From the NCBI GenBank assembly GCA_026414975.1, contig JAOAHZ010000005.1, positions 1-46,225 on the forward strand: DNA of 46,225 nt, in the 5' to 3' direction. Below the pieces are notes generated by a model. It was not told where the DNA came from and made no database searches. It worked only from the letters and a program-made list of their open reading frames with translations. The position numbers were made by a program, and so were the translations under genes. Every line of letters starts with the position of its first letter. Within the stretch, counting starts at the first letter, position 1. This document shows positions 42,470 through 46,225 of this stretch, one piece after another. Source of the DNA: Bacteroidia bacterium (GTDB lineage: Bacteria; Bacteroidota; Bacteroidia; SpSt-205).

Positions 42470-43044
42470 AGGTAGGGTTGTTTTTTGGCTCCTTCAATCC
42501 TATGCATATGGGGCATCTGCTGTTAGCCCGCTATTGGCTCAATGAGACAGACCTCCAACAAATCTGGTTTGTCGTCTCGCCGCAAAACCCCCACAAAGCA
42601 GCCGAATCTTTAGCTTCTATAGAGCATCGCTTAGCGATGGCCAGACTTAGTGTGGCGGAAGAGCCAGCTTGCCAAGTAAGCGATGTAGAACTTCACTTAC
42701 CCCTCCCGTCTTATACAATCCAGACGCTTCATTTCCTCCGGTCGGCTTATCCTCAGATGCGGTGGGTGATTTTACTGGGTGCGGATACAGCTGCATCGTT
42801 ACCGACCTGGCGAGAAGGGGAACGCCTCTTGCGTGAATGGTCTATCTGGGTATATCCTCGCCGGGGTACCTCATGGGAAGATATACCCGAAGGCCCTTTC
42901 ATGAGAAAGTTTCCTGAAGCCCCACGAATAGACCTCTCTGCCAATCAAATCCGAGCTTATATCGGTGCAGGTAAATCCATTCGCTATCTCGTGCCTCCTG
43001 CTGTGGAGCGTTACATCTACGAGAAAAGGCTCTATGCGAGTTAG
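42466..43044 (+). CDS. nadD: nicotinate-nucleotide adenylyltransferase
   Basis: 192 aa. It joins ATP and nicotinate mononucleotide to give deamido-NAD. The HxGH nucleotidyl-transferase motif is GSFNPMHMGHLLLA, with FVVSPQNPHK next; the second motif is IDLSANQIRAYI in place of the usual ISSTxIR. Length is typical. Start and stop overlap the neighbouring genes, so it is in mid-operon. Confidence 0.94.
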   Translation: MKVGLFFGSFNPMHMGHLLLARYWLNETDLQQIWFVVSPQNPHKAAESLASIEHRLAMARLSVAEEPACQVSDVELHLPLPSYTIQTLHFLRSAYPQMRWVILLGADTAASLPTWREGERLLREWSIWVYPRRGTSWEDIPEGPFMRKFPEAPRIDLSANQIRAYIGAGKSIRYLVPPAVERYIYEKRLYAS

Positions 43045-43726
43045 TTTCCTGCTACCCAACTTTCTGACGCTAAGCAACCTTGCTCTGGGGATTGTGGCGA
43101 TTACCTTGAGTTACCAGGCTGAGTGGCTTTACTTTGCGGCGGCTTTGGGGGGGGCTATAGTGTGTGACTGGTTAGATGGATGGATGGCGCGTCTTTTGAA
43201 AGCAGAGTCTGCCTTAGGAAAGGAGTTGGATGCCCTGGCGGATTTAGTGAGCTTCGGGATCGCCCCCACTTTTGCGCTTTACAACTACCTCAAGCTCTTT
43301 CTCCCCCTTCTACCTTACAGCACTGAAGTGCGGTTTTGGATGGTAGCGACTCCCTTTGGGCTTCCCTTGTTGGCCGCTTGGCGTCTGGCCCGCTTCAATG
43401 TCAGTCCCTCTCCCAATCCAAGGTTTTTTGAAGGGCTGCCCACGCCTGCTCAGGGAGCTATCTGGGCGCTCTGGCTTCTCACCGCTCCCGAGGGAATGGG
43501 ACTTCATCCTGCTTTTTGGATTGGGCAGATTCTTCTTGTAGGGGGGCTCATGGTGAGTCGCTTACCTTTTCTCTCCCTCAAAAGCTCTCGTAATCTTCCA
43601 TGGATGGGTTTGGTGGTTTTAGGTGGAGTTGGGCTTGGGCTATGCATTCCTTCGGCCCTTTGGGTAAGTGCTGGGGTGCTGGTGTATTTAGGGGTCAGTT
43701 ATGCAGCCCTCCGATTCGTCTCATGA
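43034..43726 (+). CDS. pssA: CDP-diacylglycerol-serine O-phosphatidyltransferase
   Basis: 230 aa, six or more membrane segments. The CDP-alcohol phosphatidyltransferase motif D-x2-DG-x2-AR-x8-G-x3-D-x3-D is fully present in DWLDGWMARLLKAESALG with KELDALADLV. The N-terminal SFLLPNFLTLSNLALG and the SFGIAP sequence after the motif match the serine-specific branch, which makes phosphatidylserine, the precursor of phosphatidylethanolamine. The ATG overlaps nadD by 11 nt. No decarboxylase gene is adjacent. Confidence 0.92.
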   Translation: MRVSFLLPNFLTLSNLALGIVAITLSYQAEWLYFAAALGGAIVCDWLDGWMARLLKAESALGKELDALADLVSFGIAPTFALYNYLKLFLPLLPYSTEVRFWMVATPFGLPLLAAWRLARFNVSPSPNPRFFEGLPTPAQGAIWALWLLTAPEGMGLHPAFWIGQILLVGGLMVSRLPFLSLKSSRNLPWMGLVVLGGVGLGLCIPSALWVSAGVLVYLGVSYAALRFVS

Positions 43727-44954
43727 GGTGGGTGTTATCTGGCGAGTGCCCCAGGATACGCCTCGCCTACGCTTTGTCCTTCGGGTGCTGTGTGAAATCT
43801 GGACGCCTCTGCCCTATAAGATTGTACCGGCAGACCAGTGGAAGCCCGCAGAAGTACCCACAGGATGGCGGGTCATAGACTACGGCATCCCTGATTTAGG
43901 GGCCTCTCACCTGCGCTTGCCCTATTCGGGGTTTATCGCCCAGACAGGTACCTCCTTTCTCTCAGTTTCTTGGGACTTAGGCGGCTTCTTTCCCGGAGAA
44001 GGTGACTTTGGCTGGGACCTACCAGCGATGGCTTTTTACGTACTCACGCTTTATCCTTTATACGACTGGAGGTACGGATACGATGAATGGGGCTTATATG
44101 CTTGGCACCAAGCCCCCTTTTATGGGGCTCCCTTTTGGCGAGAGCCTTTTCTACTGCAGCGCTGGTATGAGTTATTGGAGCGGTTAGAGATACGCCTACC
44201 CCACCCTCCCTTTACTTGGGAGATCGGATGGGATATTGATCACCTATACGCCTGGAAGGGGAGAGGAGGTCTGCGATGGTGGTTAGGAGGGGTATGGCAT
44301 CGAGACCTTCATAAGCGGCTAAGCGTTCGCTTTGGTAAAAACAGAGACCCCTATGATACCATAGAAGAGATTGTCTCTAACTTTTCCCCTGAGCGAGCTC
44401 GATTCTTTTTTTTGCTTTCCAATCGCCATCGGCGCGATAGTCTTGTATCGCCCCACCACCCCGATGTAAGGCGTACCATTCAAATGCTCCTAAGTAAGGG
44501 CTATGCAGTGGGTTTGCATCCTTCTTTTGAGAGCCGAGATGCTCCTCAGCGGCTTCTTGCCGAAAAAGGTCTTTTAGAACAGTTTGCAGGGCGTCCTATC
44601 ACGCAGAGCCGTCAGCATTACTTGCGATTTCGCTGGCCAGATACTTTTCAGGAGCTCAGCAACGCTGGGATTCGGGAGGACTTTACGTTAGCGTTTCCTA
44701 AGCGAAGCGGTTTTCTCTTAGGTACTACGCTACCTGTGCCTTTTTACCGAGTGGATAAGGAAAGAGAACTACCCCTTTGGCTTTGGGGGCCCGGGCTCAT
44801 GGATCGGGCTTACATAGCGGTGGCCCCCCCTGAAGAGGTGGAACAAGAAGTTAGACGCCTTTTGCAGGTTGGACGTCAAGTGGGGGGGCGGCTTCATTTC
44901 ATTTGGCACAACTCTACGTGGCCTTTTTTGCCTTTGCCGGTCTTTACAGAATAG
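43701..44954 (+). CDS. polysaccharide deacetylase-like protein (DUF7033 type)
   Basis: 417 aa, no signal peptide. The C-terminal half has a NodB-like barrel: the strand WEIGWDIDHLYAWKG, RFFFLLSNRHRRDS, the His segment VGLHPSFES and the closing LHFIWHNSTW. The N-terminal 150 residues look like the DUF7033 domain found with such proteins in Bacteroidota (SWDLGGFFPGEGDFGWDLPA). It may act on polysaccharide or glycolipid; the metal residues differ from classical deacetylases. It overlaps pssA by 26 nt and, convergently, the aminotransferase by 11 nt. Confidence 0.78.
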   Translation: MQPSDSSHEVGVIWRVPQDTPRLRFVLRVLCEIWTPLPYKIVPADQWKPAEVPTGWRVIDYGIPDLGASHLRLPYSGFIAQTGTSFLSVSWDLGGFFPGEGDFGWDLPAMAFYVLTLYPLYDWRYGYDEWGLYAWHQAPFYGAPFWREPFLLQRWYELLERLEIRLPHPPFTWEIGWDIDHLYAWKGRGGLRWWLGGVWHRDLHKRLSVRFGKNRDPYDTIEEIVSNFSPERARFFFLLSNRHRRDSLVSPHHPDVRRTIQMLLSKGYAVGLHPSFESRDAPQRLLAEKGLLEQFAGRPITQSRQHYLRFRWPDTFQELSNAGIREDFTLAFPKRSGFLLGTTLPVPFYRVDKERELPLWLWGPGLMDRAYIAVAPPEEVEQEVRRLLQVGRQVGGRLHFIWHNSTWPFLPLPVFTE

Positions 44955-46155
44955 GAACCTGCTCCCGAGCGTAGATGTTTAGGGCAGCGCGTAAAATCTC
45001 CACAGCCTGCTCCAAGTAAGGCGTGTCTAATACATAAGCGATTCTAACAAGCGATTTCCCTTGCTCGGGTTGGGAGAAGAATCCTGTGCCGGGTGCTACC
45101 ATGACTGTCACCCCATCTATGTCAAATCGCTCCAAAAGCCACTGAGCGAACGCATCGCTATCGGAAATAGGGAGCTTGGGCATAAGATAGAAGGCCCCTT
45201 GGACGGTTGCTACCGTTACACCCGGGATAGTACGCAGCCCCTCTATAAGCACATCGCGACGCTTTTGAAAGGTCTCTTGGATGAGACTATAATATGAACT
45301 TGGAAGGGACAGAAGAGCAAGTCCTCCTATCTGGCCGAGGGTAGGCGGAGCTAATCGGGCTTGAGCCCACTTGAGAGCCGCTTGAATGACTTCTGCATTG
45401 CGGGAGATTAAGGCGCCGATACGCGCTCCGCAGACGGAGTATCGCTTGGAAAGGGTATCTATCACGACGACAAATGACTCGGCTCCCTTTACTTCTAACG
45501 CAGAGAAAAACCGTTTTCCGTCATAGCAGTAGTCCCGGTAAGACTCATCACTTAGAAGAAACAGTCCATAGCGATGGCATATCTCGGCGATTTGGCGCAC
45601 TTCAGTCTCTGAATAGAGCTTCCCAGTAGGATTGGAGGGGTTACATAAGAGAATGCCTCGGGTCCGGGATGTAATAGCGTCTTCCAAAACATCAGGGGCA
45701 GGAAGTGCAAAGTCTTCCTTTATATGGCTTTGGACGGGTCTCAGGGTTATCCCTGTTGCCCAGCCTAGCCCAATGTAGTTGGCGTAAGTGGGCTCTATGA
45801 CAATCACTTCATCGCCAGGGGAGAAAAGGGTGAGTAAAGCGAATAGCAAAGCTTCGGAGCCGCCGGTTGTGGTGAGCACCTGATCAGGCTCTAAGGGAAT
45901 GCCATATATCTCCTTGTAGAACCGAGCATAGGCCTCTCGGAAGGCAGGCATGCCGGCGGATTCGGTGTAGTCTAGAACTTTTATCTGAGCGGTTCGGAGA
46001 GCTTCCCAAAACTCAGGGGGAGTGGGTAGGTCAGGTTGGCCAATATTGAGGTGCAGGACCTTTTTACCTTGAGCCTTAGCAGCGTTGGCGTAAGGTACGA
46101 GCTTTCGGATGGGCGAGGGGGGCACGAGCTGAGCCCGTTCTGAGATCGCTGGCAT
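44944..46155 (-). CDS. class I/II aminotransferase (PLP-dependent)
   Basis: 403 aa, fold-type I. Key elements are HLNIGQPDLPTPPEFW, TTTGGSEALLFAL, the substrate-binding ILLCNPSNPTGKLY, the Asp/Tyr segment LLSDESYRDYCYDG, and the PLP lysine in DTLSKRYSVCGARIG (about residue 233). It resembles aspartate or aromatic aminotransferases of the I-gamma group; the substrate is not certain. TACCTTCG, a one-base variant of the -7 box, lies 4 nt before the ATG. Confidence 0.92.
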   Translation of the reverse strand: MPAISERAQLVPPSPIRKLVPYANAAKAQGKKVLHLNIGQPDLPTPPEFWEALRTAQIKVLDYTESAGMPAFREAYARFYKEIYGIPLEPDQVLTTTGGSEALLFALLTLFSPGDEVIVIEPTYANYIGLGWATGITLRPVQSHIKEDFALPAPDVLEDAITSRTRGILLCNPSNPTGKLYSETEVRQIAEICHRYGLFLLSDESYRDYCYDGKRFFSALEVKGAESFVVVIDTLSKRYSVCGARIGALISRNAEVIQAALKWAQARLAPPTLGQIGGLALLSLPSSYYSLIQETFQKRRDVLIEGLRTIPGVTVATVQGAFYLMPKLPISDSDAFAQWLLERFDIDGVTVMVAPGTGFFSQPEQGKSLVRIAYVLDTPYLEQAVEILRAALNIYAREQVPIL

Positions 46156-46206
46156 GAGGCGAAGGTAAGAGAAAATTTACATTATGGTGGCTTTGAGGTT
46201 ATGGGG

Positions 46207-46225
46207 CTGTCTCTTATACACATCT
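46207..46225 (-). other. Tn5 mosaic-end (Nextera) adapter
   Basis: The last 19 bases, CTGTCTCTTATACACATCT, are the exact reverse complement of the Tn5 mosaic end. This is library adapter, so the genome does not end here. Confidence 0.98.

Noticed and set aside
42466-43044. NadD as a pantetheine-phosphate adenylyltransferase (CoaD)
   Set aside because: The NPHK segment, the SANQIR motif and the 192-aa length fit NadD; CoaD is shorter and has a different second motif.

Overview
The window looks like one contig from an uncultured member of the Bacteroidota (or a close FCB relative). Four things point there: a type A T9SS sorting domain at the C-terminus of the exported protein at 2387-3343; eleven exact matches to the Bacteroidota -7 promoter element TAnnTTTG placed directly in front of genes; a near absence of Shine-Dalgarno sequences; and Bacteroidota-type families (PafA phosphatase, DUF2279, HHH plus beta-barrel outer-membrane protein, SpoIIE/PP2C phosphatase). 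G+C is about half by eye. Both ends are Tn5 (Nextera) mosaic-end sequence, so the ends are library artefacts and not biology.

Layout. 1-2330 is a worn region: a small exported protein, a frameshifted polysaccharide deacetylase, a possible remnant of an S24/S26-like peptidase, and a broken second copy of the small exported protein. 2387-7342 holds the T9SS-exported protein, a quinone-reductase-like dehydrogenase, and a forward operon pheS / PAS-PP2C phosphatase / exported protein. 7330-13173 is mostly reverse: a membrane protein coupled to a PpiD/SurA-type chaperone, tRNA-Pro, and moxR-glpK. 13211-17089 has ccmC, a large G/C hairpin, rsgA-dtd in reverse, and a sugar-nucleotide epimerase operon going forward. 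17102-26818 is an M20 peptidase, a glycosyltransferase, a large HHH/beta-barrel protein (reverse), a bifunctional nuclease with a NupC-type transporter, and nuoD-asnB. 26915-35913 is all reverse: cutA / DUF2279 / class-A-beta-lactamase-like hydrolase / mutL, and GT4 / phosphohexomutase / FAH-family hydrolase / pafA. 35986-46155 has uvrA, mqnC (reverse), tRNA-fMet, the forward operon slipin / rhomboid / gmk / nadD / pssA / deacetylase-like protein, and an aminotransferase (reverse).

The content is mainly housekeeping: translation (pheS, dtd, rsgA, two tRNAs), DNA repair (uvrA, mutL), menaquinone by the futalosine route (mqnC), respiration (nuoD, ccmC), nucleotide, NAD and phospholipid synthesis (gmk, nadD, pssA), and envelope polysaccharide. 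Genes are very tightly packed, with many ATGA or TAATG overlaps and three overlapping convergent gene ends. I see no CRISPR array, prophage, insertion sequence or defence island.

The most noteworthy signals are the promoter boxes lying only 3-9 nt from start codons, which implies widespread leaderless or nearly leaderless mRNAs; a MutL whose C-terminal endonuclease motifs all look degraded; a tRNA-Pro with an AGG anticodon; a perfect 20-bp G/C hairpin between convergent genes; and the decayed paralogue at 1985-2229.
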